A stretch of 64,000 nt of DNA from Plecoglossus altivelis (lineage: Eukaryota; Chordata; Actinopteri; Osmeriformes; Plecoglossidae): assembly GCA_036571765.1 (NCBI GenBank), contig BROE01000020.1, positions 11,016,607 to 11,080,606 on the forward strand, written 5' to 3'. The translations under genes and the position numbers were made by a program. The notes beneath the pieces are model-generated. The model was not told the DNA's origin. It ran no database searches and was given only the letters and a program-made list of their open reading frames with translations. Below, piece by piece: positions 15,612-30,600 of this stretch (position 1 is the first letter of the stretch; the number at the start of each line of letters is the position of its first letter).

Positions 15612-18600
15612 AGCAGCCAATTGAGCCCCCCATACGCTGAGGCTCCCAGCACAGCGGGAGGGGGGGGGGATTCAACACTCACTCAGGCAGAGCAGCAGGA
15701 GCTACAGTCTACATCCTGAACAAAAAGCTCACCACCACATCAGACCAATCTCTGACAGACCAGGACTCTCCCTGGTGATCCCCCTCAATGACCTTGTCTG
15801 AACACAAGTTACTCTGAGCCTTAAAGGTAGGATGTATGGTGAGTAATACACCATCAATCAACAGCTAACCCAGACATATGGAATTGGATTAGCTGTGTGG
15901 TAACTGGATGAGCAGAGAGTGGAACTGGGCTTGGCGGAGCGATAGTTGGCCCCTCCCAGCTCGGAGTGAGATTGATGAGGATCACTCTGCTGTGGTGATA
16001 TGACCATCTCCTGCACTTGACACATGGGTGGGCTGGTGCGTACACGCGCACGTGCACATATACGCACAGCAACGAGCAGGAGCACGCACACACACACACA
16101 CACGCACGCACACACACACACGTACAGAGGTACAAAGATCCCTTTTCACACCCACAACTGTGCAGAGCAAGCACAGGAGTGGTGCTCAACATGCCCCCTG
16201 AAGGGCGGGGCCAACACTCTCCAGGTACAGCCTCCCACACAAGCACCACAACCCAGGACCGAATCTGGTGGGAGAAGGACTTTTCTACATCGACAGTAGA
16301 ATGTGGAATATTCCGTGGCTGGAACCCCAACTAACATTCAGTGGAATCAGTTCTTTTGGTGAAGTAAATTGGCTATACCATGAACTTCACTGGCTTGAGG
16401 GAACGTGAAGTTGATCTTTCTCCAGGCTAGGAGTTACTAGTATCTGTAAAGGTGAGCAGCCCTGGTCGTCTCCTTATCACAGCATTAAGCCTCCAAGTCC
16501 AGCAGTTCTCAGTCGTCTGCGAGTCCAAGCTGAGACCAGGTGTTTGGAGATGTTGAACCACTTGATAACTGAGTTTAGTTTCAACCTCACACCTACCTAA
16601 AGTTGGAACCTTTTAACTACGATCACACATCAAAGAACTGTGCCATAAAGCAGAGATCAAAGTAGCTCACAAATGATACTTTTCAGGGCAAAGCCAGAAC
16701 CATTTTGACAAATGAGAGGGAAGATACTTTGTTATTCTGCTAGATTAGCCTACTTCCAATCCCCTCCCCCTCTCCTTACCCCCTCTATCTCTCCACTTAT
16801 CCATCCCCCTAACCTTAGGCAGAGAGAGCAAGAGAAATTGCTTTTTTTTCTTTCATATGTTTTCCGGATATGCATAATTTCTAGAGCACAGACTGCATAA
16901 CATTTCTTCCATAAACGTGCATCTACCAGTGAAGAAAACCACTGGAAAAGCAAGTTGCTGTGTCTGATTGGGCCCTCGGTAGTGTAATGGAAAACATCAG
17001 CTTGTCTAATTATTATCTATTAACAATAAACTTCTAAAGTTCTCTTGCTTCCCCAACCCAGCCTCCATCTTTATGCAAACAGAAGTGAGCGTGCCATTGC
17101 TACTCCTGGTACTGCTTGGGGCCATTTTGCTCAGAGAATAGACAATCTCTCCTATAGGCATCTATAATTAATCACTTCCTTCCATTATTCCTCGCTCAGC
17201 CACTCTACTGACCAGTCAAATTGCTATTGTTTATTCTCCTTCAACACACATCTCACAGTGGTGCTCTGTGAGAGACCTCTGGCTGCCAAAAAGGCTTCAG
17301 AATATTAGCCTCACAGTTCAGTTGCTGTCTGACAAGCACTCACCTAGTGAGGCTAAAATAACATCCCTCTCATGTCACTTCAGGAGAATTCTCCATTTTC
17401 TAAAACAAACCGCCTGGAACAGTAATCGGACGTTTAGGAGTTGTTACGAGTCTGTTCTTTCAGTGTCAGAATGGTGCCCAAGGACAGGTGTTTACAGGCT
17501 GGCTCCTGTTTACTCTAACCCTGCCTCACTGGGGGATTATCAGATCAATAACTCATCACATCTTCTTTGTCCTACAGAATGAGTGTCTTATCCTGTTACT
17601 CATGTTCAAAATAGGCATAGAGGGGACTTGCAGAAGACATGAAGTACTTCCTAAGGGACCTGAAAACAGATGGGAAATGATTGTCTAAACAGAATTTCGT
17701 AACAGCTTACATCTGCCAATCTGTAAAAATGATTAGTTATTTTAAATCCAATATAAAAAACATGGACACCATTTCATATCAGTTCTCTTGGGTTCTTAAA
17801 TTAGCTAAGGTGAAATATGTCAAGAGTGACTGGTTCATTATTGAGACTCAGCAGGCATTATGTTACTGAATGTCCAGTCTCCTAAATCAGGCCTCACCTG
17901 TGTAATCATCCAGACACTCGCAGGTGTAGCCTCCTTCTCTGCTGCGACAGATGCCGTGTGCGCCGCAGGGTTTGGAGTAGCACAGGTCAATCTCTGTTTC
18001 GCAGTAGTCCCCTGTGAAGCCGGTGGGGCAGCGGCAGCGCAGCCCTGCGATGGGGTGGATAGGCCGGAACAGAATGGTGTCAGACGCTACGAACGGCGCC
18101 AGGCTGTCGAACTTGAGCACCGACACACACTTCATGTAGTTCTCGCAGGGCTCCCGCAGGCAGATGTTGTCGTCGAAGGGCAGCACCTGCTGGGAGGAGA
18201 TGCGGGCCAGGAGGCTACGGTTCAGGTACAGCCTCTCCTGGAGCTCCTCAGAACCAAAATAGTCCCCACCTCCGCTTTCCCCGCCACCTATCCCCCGCCC
18301 TGCCCTGCCTCCGCCGGCCCCTCGGGTGGCTCCCCGGGGCCGAGGGCCCTCGCCGGCCATGGGGACGGCCACCGACAGGCTGACGTTGAGGATGCGCGCG
18401 CTGACGTCCGTGTCGTCCTGGATGTTGAAGACCACCACGTCCTGGCGAGCGGCGGAGAGCACGCGAGCCACGCCGTCCAGGAACTGAGCCAGCAGCAAAG
18501 ACAGGAAGTGCTCCTGCGATGTGTTGGCCAGACGGAGCGTGATGCTGTTGGAGAGCATCTCGTCTGTGATGATGGTGACCTGGAGGAGACACTGGGCCGA

Positions 18601-21600
18601 CACCAAGTGAACGCCATCTGAGGAGGACAGGAAAGTCAGCATTAATGCGAGCAAACTTATGAAAGAATGCTTCGGCTGTTAGCTCGAATCAACTAGACGT
18701 CATCAAACTTTGAAATGAACTTCAACCACACCCAGTGCAAAAGGGTGTTTCTCAATGTCTGGTCATGTGCCAATCCAGAGACAGAGCTCAGCCTTCAGAG
18801 CTCCTAGCATGTCTATCAGCAATGTCACGCCTGCATTCACTATTTAGCACATTGATATCCTTGTGTCCGGAAGTGTTTTAAGATATGCAATCTCATTATA
18901 CGGATAACACAGAAAAGCTCATCTGAAATTCAATGAGTTTTCCCCAAAACACATCAAGGATATCTAGTGGAGAGGTTTGTCTTCTCTCCAGCGTCTCTTG
19001 GCCGTAATGCTGTTGTTTTGAACCATGCCCTTCGAACGTAAACCCATTATCCCTATTCTCCACGACCTCACATTACAAAGTACATTTCCGCCCGCAATTA
19101 TCCAGTAGTTCAAACTTCTTACCATACGGAGCAGTGCTTAAGTGAGTCCATTCCCAGAGCTTGGGTTTGGGTTACAGTAAATCCAGTTCATGTTGCAGAC
19201 GAATACTGCTTGTCTACAAATATTTGTCAGGGCCTGTGACTGTGGCTCAGACTGGACTGTTTACTGGAGAGTGAAAATATAATGGAAAACCCCAGAACGC
19301 AGACAGACTCATCAGGCAAAATAACAAGGAAGAACAAAGACAAGTAGCCATGGCTCTAACAAGCACAATACTTCATATATGTGAGTCCTATTCAACTTTG
19401 AAGTAACTACGATTGAAAGCGGTGTGCAACATCTAGCTTGGGCTAGATGGATCCTAGCTAGGCTAGGGTCAAACGCAGTTAGACCATGAATCCAAACCTC
19501 CTGGCATCCTGGCGTCCCACTTTAAGAACAAAAGGGATCTTGCTAACCAGTATCTTTTGGTTGCAACAGTATTCAACATTTGTTCTGGTGGAATCTCTAA
19601 TATGAATGCTTTTCACTGACTTTGAACTGTTTAACTACAACCCACCAACATTTCCTTACCTACAGAAAGAAACTGTCCATAAAGACAAAAAGGTACGTAC
19701 ACTTCAATCCAGCTTTATACGGTTACAGTCAAAAGTCTGAATTTATAAATCTCGTCACCAGTCTGTAGGCTTCTTTGTGCTGTGCTGTTACCTTAAGGGT
19801 GAAACACAAAACACATCTAATCAAATCAAACCTGTCTTGAAAACAAGTCCCATCCTCCCCCCACAATAATCAATAGGCTTCTTTGTCTGGGGGCTCTGGA
19901 CACGAGCCAGGGAACAGAAACTCTGAGCTGTGGTGGCAGAAAACCCTCCCAAACAAACAGCCGGGACCCGGCGACCAGACCCACAGCTCCTGCTGGCGCT
20001 GGTCTGGTCGGAACACTGCGCCAGGGAGAGTGAGGGAGCTGGGCAGAGGAGGAGAGAGGAACAGGGGGGAGGAGAGAGAGAGAGAGAGAGCACCATGTTT
20101 GACACGGGTTTAATCCGCATACTCTCAGTCAAGCCACTCCAAAACACTGGAACGCTACCGCTCTAACAGGAGGAAGGACCTGGCTTTCACACACACACCC
20201 AAACAAACACACACCTGTGTACACAAAACGTGTTGTCAAATGCAGAAAATGTTTGCCAAGGATATAACAAGCCAGGAACCCTAAAGGACAAAGCTTGGTG
20301 GCCCTTTTAAACTAAGACACTGCAGGTTCAGTAGTGCCTTGGTGCAGTTTAGACAGAGCCATCTATGGTAGCTCACCTTGTGTTGATTACATCTTACATA
20401 GTCTGCATCATCCAAATATTCAAAGCTTCCTTCTACTTCTCTGCAAGTCACTCTTTGTCACCCAAGGTAGTTATGACCGATTTTCAAACATATTCCAGAG
20501 GAAGCTAACAAAATTATGGATGACAGCTGAACACAGGGCCAGAGTAGTCTGAGTGAAGACTGAGGGAGAGCAGACATTCTCTTCATGAAGTTCTCTGTAT
20601 ATTCCCAGTCTGGGAGTCTTGGAGCTTGGGAGACAAAGGGCTGGGAAACGGGGTGCGAGGAGAATCTGCTGTAAAAAGAAGCTACACTATCCTTCAAAGC
20701 GGCCTTTCTTTGGCCAGGGGTTCTCTGATTAGGAATGGGGAGGGAGGGGGTTTTGTTCGAGGTACGGAGGGGTGGGGGGGGGCAGAGGAAGGATGGATAT
20801 GGGAGGACAAGGTGCCAGCTCTGGAGTGTGACTCTCATGCCAGGCCTGAGTTTGACCCCCCCTGGGCGTCACGGTGCCAGGAATGCTCTCAGCTAGTGGC
20901 GCCAGGGAGAGATTAAACACACACTGTGCCAGGGCAACACAAGTGTGTGTTTGTGTGTGCGTGTGTATGTGAGAGAGAGATTGAGAGAAAGAAACTAAGA
21001 ATGAAAGAAAGAGCTTGTGTGTGTCTACTAAAACTGCTTATTTAACAGCCAAACTCTGAAAAGACACAATCCGCTAACATGCACAGATACAGTGCGTCTC
21101 ACTAGGGGTCGTGGTCTCTTCTCATGGGAGGACAGAACAGCATGGCACCATCTGATGATGTCACCATTAATGGAAACAGAAAGCACCTCACTGATTAACA
21201 CACCTTCTGACCTTTAGCTGTGTTCTGGCCCTAACTTTGAGCCTGACAGGGTAAGACACCACAGAATGTATACGTACGGACAGCTCTCAGGGTGTGGGGG
21301 CCACATGCACACTGTGGACAGAATAGCTTGTTTACTACACCCATTCACTTTAATGGAAGAGAAAAAAAAAAGAAATCACCATACAAATCTGTATAAATCA
21401 AATTACTGTCTTAAATCCGGGCAAGTCAGCCTTAGCATGTTCGAAATATTCCAATATTGTTTCAGTGTGTTTGATCTTACAACCAGCAGAGCTGTTCCAT
21501 GCAACACCAGACGGGGGAGGGGGGTTATACACAGCTTTACTCCTATGAATTATCCATGAAATCCTGTTTCAAGTAACTATGCTCTGAATCATGAATGGGT

Positions 21601-24600
21601 CATATTCGGGAGCTCCACGGTAAACAGTTCACGTGAACAGTGGGACTGTTCCCAGCGTAAGTGACTGAGTCGAGTTTGGATCAATTCCATTTCGGAAGAG
21701 CTCAAGACTCTCCCTCATGGGAGGTGAAAGAGAAGCAAGCGTGTAACTACATGAAGCTCTTAACTCCGAACTGCATCATAATACCATTTAGACTGCAATG
21801 CCATCCCAAATCAGCGGGTTAGGCTAGACTTAGACCTAGACGACGGATGCAGCGGAGGTTGCAGAGCGAGAGAAGAAAGACAGAAGAAACAAAACAGGGG
21901 AAAACGCTGGAAGGAGCTAGAAGGGGCTAATTAGGGCACGGTACTGCCTGCCCGTCTCTCGCCATGCCCAAAAAATGCCAACTACCCACGTCATGGTGGA
22001 TCAGGATCAAGAAGGCAGTGGCCAGCGCCACGAAGGATAGAGCTGTCCCCCACAGCAGGGCTAACGTTCCCTGGCCCCCACCCCCCTAAAACAGTCGCTC
22101 CGCAGGCGAGGCCCTTCCCAAACATCCTGCACATCAGACATGTTCCCTTTATTCAACCTTTATTCAAGGAAGCCAAACGCAATTCATCAAGAGTGTGCGG
22201 TCTGAAAGATAGGGATATAGAATGTTATCAGCCGTTAGCTACTTTGAGATGGAGGGGGGGGGGGTAGGGCAAACGCATTATAAACTGTCACAATACCATT
22301 AGTCATCATGACTGTAGATGGCAGATTAGTACCTACTGCGTTTCAACAGATAGGCAGGCAGCCATCCATCACCAGAGTGTCAGTGTGTACAGTAAAGTGG
22401 GAACCGGGGCTGTTTATTTCCTGTTCTGAGACCCAGGCAAACACACTCCTAGCCACTGTCAAACACAGATGTGTTTTGGAGAAGTGTGGAGGACTGTGCC
22501 ATGTTGGGGGGCACCTCAGGAGCCTGAGGGTAACGAGGTTGGGCAGAGCCTGTCTTGATTGTTCAAGATCAGCATATTCTAGTATGTGCGGCTCCCATGC
22601 AGCGAGACTGAGCACATCAAAGGGCTGGGAAGCCATGGTCCTATTCCCTAGATCAATAGTGAGGTCATAAATTAAAGATCACCTCAGAGAAAGAAAAGGC
22701 TTTGGAAGTCTTAGCTCTCTTTACAACCTCAAAATTCCAAGCGGCTCGGTAAAGTCTGCTGCTGGTCTTTCACATTCTGAAGACGAACATCAGGATTTGT
22801 AAGCTGACGGTTTCTTGCCATTTCATCAGTGATTTCAGGAATAAGTTCTTCTAAAAACCCAACCGCTGGTCAGTCTAAGCAAAATCATAAAAATGCGTTG
22901 ACAGCGTTTGTTGTGCATGTTAGTTGTGTAGGAGCTTTCCTCTTCAGAGCTTCTTGTTTGCTAAGTGCAGACAAAGCTGAATCACCACGTCAATGCAAAG
23001 TCACACTACGACCAGAGATCTATTTTGACGAAGCAAGCAGCCAGTCAGACATGCTGACCTTGGTAGCACAGTTCCACTGGGGGTTTCAAACAGGATACAC
23101 ACACAGTTTAATCTAATGAATTTGAAAGATTGTAAGAGCACCGTGGTAATTACATACTTTAATTACCGGGATTCTGTTGCCCTTGGTTGACCTCTGGCTA
23201 ATTTATGACATTTCATTAGAGCTTCCTGAAGGCTTTGGTTTCTGAGAGAGAGAGCAAAACCTTTGTTCTGCCGTCACCCTGACAGGATTACGACCTGCTC
23301 TCTCACAGTCGCTAAGCATTACGGACACAAGCTCAACCCCAAAATAGGCTCCAAATCGGAGGGGTATCGTAAAGCAGGAAGTATTCTTTATGGCACCAGA
23401 GATAATGGGGTTGGGGTTGGGGTTAGTAACAGGGCAGTGGTATCCAGGTGTACCAAGAGTTAACAATGGCTTCCAAGAAGTTTCTCTGTTGTTAACAGTG
23501 TCAAACTCACCAAAAAAAAAGTATATTTGTTTGAATGCTTTTGAAGCCAAGCGTCCGTTGCCTAGGCTTTCGGGGGTGTCATGGGAACTGAATTAGTGTG
23601 TTCTCTTCCACCTGAGCATCGACATACAGGAACAGAGCTCGCTCAGCAGGACGGCACACTTAATCTACCACTCACAGCCAATCAGCACACAGGGTCTGCA
23701 GTCCAATCAGAACTGTAATCAGAGGAGGGAGGACGTACGTGCTCTGCAGACATTAGCGAGGTTGATGGGGGTTAAAGATTGGAAGGGGAGTTGCGGTTTA
23801 CCACATGCTGCTATTGAGTGGAGGGCCGAACAGCGATGGAATAGCGTGGAGAGAACAGCCATGGGAGTTAGATGCTCTGAGCGCTGCTATAACACCCAGC
23901 CAGAGAGCCATTTGTTAGATCACGCCAGTCAGCGCAGTCGCTCATTAAATCAGCCGGGGTTGTGCTCGCTTAGTGATGTTCTTTTAATTAAAATCTGAAA
24001 TGTGAAATGCTGGCGATCAAAAAGAAAGCTGGGCTTCGGAGAGCATATTAAAACATCGCTGGGGAATGTGGTGCTTGAAGTAGCCAGGGCTGGAAGTAGA
24101 GCTAGGCTGCGGTGGGGTTCTGCTGCCTGCATGGCAAAGCACCACCACAAGATAGGCAGAGGGGTGAGGATTACAACTGTAGACGGGGCAGGCTGGGTCT
24201 GTGTGTGTGTGTATGTGTGTGTATGAACTGGGCCCATATGTCTTCATGACCGTAGGTCGTTTTTTTCCAGTTCGGCAGCATAGTTCCTCTTTTGACCCAT
24301 CCCCCTCTCTCTCCCCTCGTCTCTTGGACCCCCCACAGGACTAACGGCTGAGGCGTCCCTCCCTCACTGCGTAAACCACCCCGACAACCCCCAGCAGCTG
24401 TCCCGCCCACCTCCCTGACAACTCCCACCCCCATCTTTACTGTCCAGATCCTCATAGGAACCTCTGATCTCTGCCCAGTTCCTCCTCCCCTGCACCAGAA
24501 CCTCTGATCTCTGCCCAGTTCCCCCTCCCGGTACCAGAACCTCTGATCTCTGCCCAGTTCCCCCTCCCTGCACCAGAACTTCTGATCTCTCTACCCATTG

Positions 24601-27600
24601 CCTCCTCCCTGTATGGAGACTAGCCTTAACAGCAGGGTATGATTGCAGATTGAATCATCTCAAGCCCCAATAATGCCATCAGTTTCAGTACCGATTCAAA
24701 ACAGTGGCTTGAGTCATTATCTAGCCGCATGTGAAACAAAGCAGGGCAGATTGGAGCAGATTGGCAACTTGGTATTGGACAATGGCCTTGGCGCCCAGCA
24801 GGGTGACAGGGTTAATGTGCTGGACCTATTGTTGAAAGACAGCTGCGGTATGAGATTAAGCACAAATTAACATGAGCACTTCATATATCACAGCAAACCC
24901 ACTTAGGTACTTCATCGGCCTCGCTCTCTTTGCCTGTCCCTCAGTTTCTCTGTCTCTGCGAGGGAGAAAGGGTTAACAGGGAGCATGTTCAACCACCCAC
25001 ACAACAGATAAGCTGTTATCCATATCGGAGCAATGTGAGGTCCGTTACATCTAGACATGCATATTAATTTCAGCTTCGCCATGAAATGTAAAAATGTTTC
25101 CCCTCCTCTTTAGTCCTTTGTGCGTGTGTGTGTGTGTGAGTGACATTTGAGGTCAGAAATATGCACACCGCTGTCATAGCAATCAAAACAATCAAGTATC
25201 ATTACCCTGCCTTGTATCCAAGAGTGCAATCAAATGTCATTATTAAGCAGAGACAGCAAAAGAGCAGAGCCAATAACCAGAGCAGCCCGGACCCAAACAG
25301 CTGCACCTTGTCACTGTTGCCGCCCAGCATTTGGGGGCCGTCAGGGAAACAAGGAAGGAACCGCTGACGTGTCTTGAGCCAAACGACTTCCTGCAGAGGT
25401 ACTTCTGGCCTGTCCTCATCACCGTCAGAGAGTCTCTCTTCTCAGTGCTCTCCACAAGGAACCCAGCATTCCACAGATGTTTCCTTACCATGGAGACTGG
25501 CTCACAGCCGGCGGAGAAGATCTGAACGGTTCAGATCAATACATTAGCATATTAAAAGGGAAACTGCTGTCAGCGTAAAGAGGCATTAGCATACAGAGAC
25601 GTGACCAAGCATAAGGTAAACCGATTGAAGCTTCCGGATATGGATGCGGTGCTCAGTGTAAATACCAGTCACGCAATGATGATATAAAGTCACATCGAAA
25701 TCGATAGTTTCTCAACAAACAAGGATATCAGAATGATTTCCCAGAGGCAGGTAAAGCTTGTTCTAAACAGCAAACATCAAAAGGATTTTCCTAATTCTTA
25801 TCCAATGACCTTATTTGTTAGTGTGAAATAAAGCCAAACCATATATTACAATGTCTTCTTTTAGTTAGGACGCACTCAACTATTAATCAGTGACCGTTAT
25901 TATTGGGGATTTTTCCAAGGCCTCAGAAGTCATAGCTTTGGGAAGATGAGGTTACTTTGAAATATTAGTCTAAAAGCAGTTTGTATTTGACCCACTGACT
26001 GCATGTCACTCAAACTCCCAAGAAAGTATGATCTCAACCCCATGGAATGGTTAATACAATTATTCAATGGCCAACTACTGAGCAACCAAACAGCTGGGTA
26101 TCAGGTTGATGCCCATTCTTAACCCGATGTAACTAAACCTAGATGGCACCAGCTCCAACCTGGCATGCTTCCAGAAGCATCCATCTGTCCAGTGAGCTGG
26201 GGGGCTCGTATCATTATCATACCACCCTCGTTACCGAAAAGGCCCTGATGAAATCCAGCACATCTTGCTCACAGAGTTCAAAAGGAACTCGTCCTTCCGA
26301 CTAAATGCTTCCCATAGTACCAAAGTCTTAATGGAGATGGTGCCATTTTGCATCCCTTATTTAGAGCACATGAACCAGGTCACTGTGAAATGTCTGTATG
26401 GTTAAAGTGCTAAGTAAGGGAAATGTAGCTTGAAAAGCAGTGACCTGTTCAATAAATATATCTGTTGCTCGCCTTCAAAAGAACAAATTCACTGTGTTGA
26501 TGTGATATATTCTCAAATGAGTTTAATCAAACCTTTCTTAATTAAATTGATATTGATAGACAAAATGCGAGGATGAGATGCAGTAATATGGTCACATACA
26601 CAGGTGCTGAACAAAGAAAATGGATTCCAAAGAAATCTCTAAATATTCGTTAAAAGATGGTAGTGTCTTCTCAAGCTTTTCAATAATATCGGCCTAGGTC
26701 TCAATCCTTCCCTGAAGACTCTCAGCTCCTAAGGCAAACTGTATGGAGTGGAGTTGGGATTTGTGTAATTGGTGGGGTTAAGTCGGGGGTCAGTGGGCTT
26801 TAACAGAAAGACATTTCATTACCCAGACAGAGTCGCTCATACACATATTCTCCATTGTCTTGCTGGTGATGTGGGGCTATTATACAGGACGACCCTCGCG
26901 ATATGTGTGCAACACGCCACCAGGCTCTCTCACCCATCCTTGTGCACTAGAGCAGCCCTGCCCTGTACTAGAGCAGCCCTGCCCTGCACTAGAGCAGCCC
27001 TAATCCAAAAGGCTGCCCCCCCACCCACCCTATATCCCCCTCACCCCCACTCTACCTATATACACTTGGTGATGATTTCATTCCCCTCTCTTCTGCTTCC
27101 ATTTTCATCCAGATAGCTGGGCCATACAAACAGAATTCGTAGAAGCTACAGTGTAGGATGGTGCGAGACTATTTAAGAACAGAGAGACAGAATTACGGAA
27201 GAGTGAGAGAGAGAATGTATGTTTTCTCACAAGAACCTGATGATACGCACCTAGTGGCAGGGATTTTCAGTCTACCTTTCGCTTTCTTTACTCTTGACAC
27301 ACCGGTGTCACAAATCAAAGAGCTTCGAAAACAAACCTATCATACTTTCCTCCACTTCACTCTGAACACCTAAAGGCTCCAGAGTGCTGATGCTGCCCAT
27401 CAAATGTCATCAAGTGATTTTTTACTTACAGAATAAAAGACTTGTATAACATGAAAAGAACGCCTTTTTATTTAGTATTAGGAAGGAGATTATAATGTGG
27501 GAGTTGAGCCTCCTTCTCTTTCTGGAATTGTGCTCTGCCAGAATATTTTTGACCCCTCAGATATTACAGTAATTGCATATCCATGACCACCAAAAAAAAG

Positions 27601-30600
27601 AAATAATAATCCCATAATCATTGCATAGCATGTAGGATGAATACAAGAAGGTAACAGTGATCTTTTAACATAGGCAGCGTCCTATACATAAAGGTCAACA
27701 CAGAGTCAGCCAGTAAGACAAGTCACTAATAGACTGTCTTGCAGAAAACCCCCGGCTATAGGCCGATACTTCACTGGAGAGGGGACAGTTGGCTCCGGAG
27801 TAGCCCTGTTGCACTTTAGAACTTTATGCGCTGCCCCTCCCCCTCACCTCCCCTTCACAAAGGGAACCTCCCCCCCCCTCTCTTGTCCCCACCCACCAGG
27901 AATTTCTCAAGCATTGCTGGGGTCACCATGACAACTTGGTGCTTAACAAAGCATTTCTCTTAGGCATTCTTCTTTTCACAGGGGAGGGAGAAAGAGGGAA
28001 CAACAGTCAAAAGGGGAGGGAGGGAGGAAGGGAGGGAGGGAAGAAGGGAGGGAGGGATGGAGGAGGAGCTTGAAAGGGGCAGTGGAGAGGTTGCAAGGGT
28101 GAGAACGGTGGCCACAGGAAAATAGAGGAGTAGGGGATGGGTGACAGATGCATGAAAAAGAGTGGAGAGGACAGAGGATCAAGGTGATAGGTGATGTTAA
28201 AGGGAAAGGAAGAGAAAGAGGAGAGGAACACGGCTAGTAACATTCCAAGAAAGGCTGAGTGTGTGACTAATGCTTTTTTGGGGTGGCTGGAGGAGGGGTG
28301 GGGTGGGGGGGGGGGGGGGGTTGAAAGGGGCCCATTACAGGAAATCACTCAAGTCCCACATGACCAGACTCCAGAGACCGACAGGTACACTCAAACGTAC
28401 ACATTTTATTTTACTACCGGGCTACTCACCTGTCAAACATCCCTGAAATAAACTAAAGCCAGGCCATTTCAGCTTGAAAGCGTGTCTATAAACCTTGTGT
28501 TTACACCAGGCTCCATTTATCCCCACTTCATTCAGATAACAGAGCCAGGGAGACAGAAAGGTTCAACGTAAAGTTAAGAAAAAGGTTAGGCTAAAAGTAT
28601 CTGTGCAGAAAGGCATACCCACCCCAGCACAGCTGTTTTCCTGCTCTATGTTACAGAGAACGACTCCATAGATCCTGGCAGAGAATAACCACTCAGAGAG
28701 CAGTCTTAATAGACTGGAATGCAATTACGCAGTCTGGGACAGGCTTGGTGCTGATCTCGATGTGATGAACGAGAGTGGATTCTTCGGTCCATTGAAATTC
28801 CACTCATGCTGTTATGTTATGCAAGGTTGGGGACAGTGGGAAAATGGGCAACTGACAAAACGCCATTCAGCTGAGGAAGGGATATGACGCCTGCTTCCGT
28901 GTGTGAGGTTGGGACAGTTGAGAGCTGTTGTACATTGAAAATCCCAACATTTGAATATTTCAAACAGGCTTGAAAAAGGTCGCATTTAGTGTCGGCTGTG
29001 GCTACTTTAACAGCAATCAAATGGCACATTCAGCAGAGTTTAGATGGTGTGATAAAAAGGTACTGCGCTGTGGTTCTTTAAGATCTGACAGACAAAGAAA
29101 TGACCTTGACATAATGAATCACTACATTTGCTGCATGAGTATATCAAACCCAAACTGTAGCTCAGTCCTAATCTGTCGGAGCCATTTCAAATCAATCATT
29201 AAGAAGTTGATTTGCTTAATAGATCAATGGATAACCACTAGTCATTTGTAAAAGACATTGAGAATAAAGCTGAGAAACTGGCTTTCTGGTACCTTCTGCG
29301 TTCTAGACCGACTGCTGATGTTTTCAGTGATTGATTCCTCTGGTCAGACACTAGCAGACGAGAGGAAACAACAAACTGTGTGAACGTCTGCTTGTTGACT
29401 TGTAGTGTGATGAGAGGCACAGCAGCCATTATCAGCTGAGTAGAAGTGTTGAAATGTTGTAACCTCCAAGCTGGTGGATGATGCAGAGGCATGCAGAGAC
29501 AGACTGTCTGGTTTGTATTCTGAGACGTTTGAACGTGGAGAGCAAGTACCTGCAATTCAATCAGACTCAAAGAATTTGAAGGAAAGGAAGAATGTCATGC
29601 AATCCTTGCCATCAATGCAAACTCAATCACCTTCACTCCAAACTCTTGAAACACGCGCGCGCACGAGCGATTATGCAAGCTCACGCTTACAGTCGATCCA
29701 ACCAGCACTGTGTCAACTCTGAAATGACACAGCCAGGATTCATTCACATCTAAACTAATCCTACAGACTGCCGCAATCATGGCAGCATCAGGCGTGACCG
29801 GCATCCTCATCATGACTGTTGGAGCAGAGTGGGCTCTGAGTGGCTCCTCCGCAGCACACGGACGACAGTCCCACCAAACTGTAATGAAGCATTCTTACAA
29901 TCCTAATCTTTTCCTCTGCAATAATCCAAGGATTTGCAATCCCACAGCCAGTGATATAGGGCGTCTAATCCAGCCCATTAGCTGTGGGTCTCATGTGTCT
30001 GATTATTGGCAAGCATAAAAGACACTGCACCATGGCGGTAAATCTGGCTCGCTAACTGGCTAAACCAGGATTATTGTGGTGTGTAATCACTGGAGATGCC
30101 AGAGGGACACATAAGGTGTGAGACAGATCCATCCTGCCAAGCGTGTCGAGTTCATTTCAGTATGAGAGGAGACGTTACAAATGTCGAACTCTTAGCCGGT
30201 CTTTTCATGTGCCTTTATTACTTCGATGCAAATGTTTTTGTGGATTAGCGTTTTAATCACAGTTGAACTCTTATCTAGATTCCAGCATTAATCATCCATC
30301 ATAAGGGCTTTCAGAAGGGGGAATACAAAACGCAGGATAATGGGAAGACTTGGGAGTCCCTAAAGGGAGGAGCCTTTTTTAAATTGGGGTCAACATACAA
30401 GAGCCTTGCCTTTCCATCTTTGCTCACTCACTCTGCCCCTCTACTCCACCCTCCCTCCCTCTACTCCTCCCTCCCTCTACTCCTCCCTCCTCCTCCCTCC
30501 TCCTACTCCTCCCTCCTTCTACTACCTCCCTCGGTGCCTTCCACAGTCCCTCCCACTCCACGACTTCCTCCATACAGTATCTCTGCATTTTCAAGTTCAG

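Larger units (their letters stand above)
11616..17897 (-). other. celsr2 intron 2
   Basis: A 6.3-kb intron. It has (CTGC)n at 11745-11764, CA repeats at 12480-12521, 14018-14054, 15578-15609 and 16083-16122, and a long G run at 14657-14701. I see no exon or RNA gene. Confidence 0.8.

Noticed and set aside
15854..16330. 158-codon frame with Cys/Val repeats
   Set aside because: It is created by CA/TG repeats and has no homology that I recognise.
17860..18621. 253-codon plus-strand frame opposite celsr2 exon 2
   Set aside because: It is the antisense shadow of a GC-rich conserved exon.
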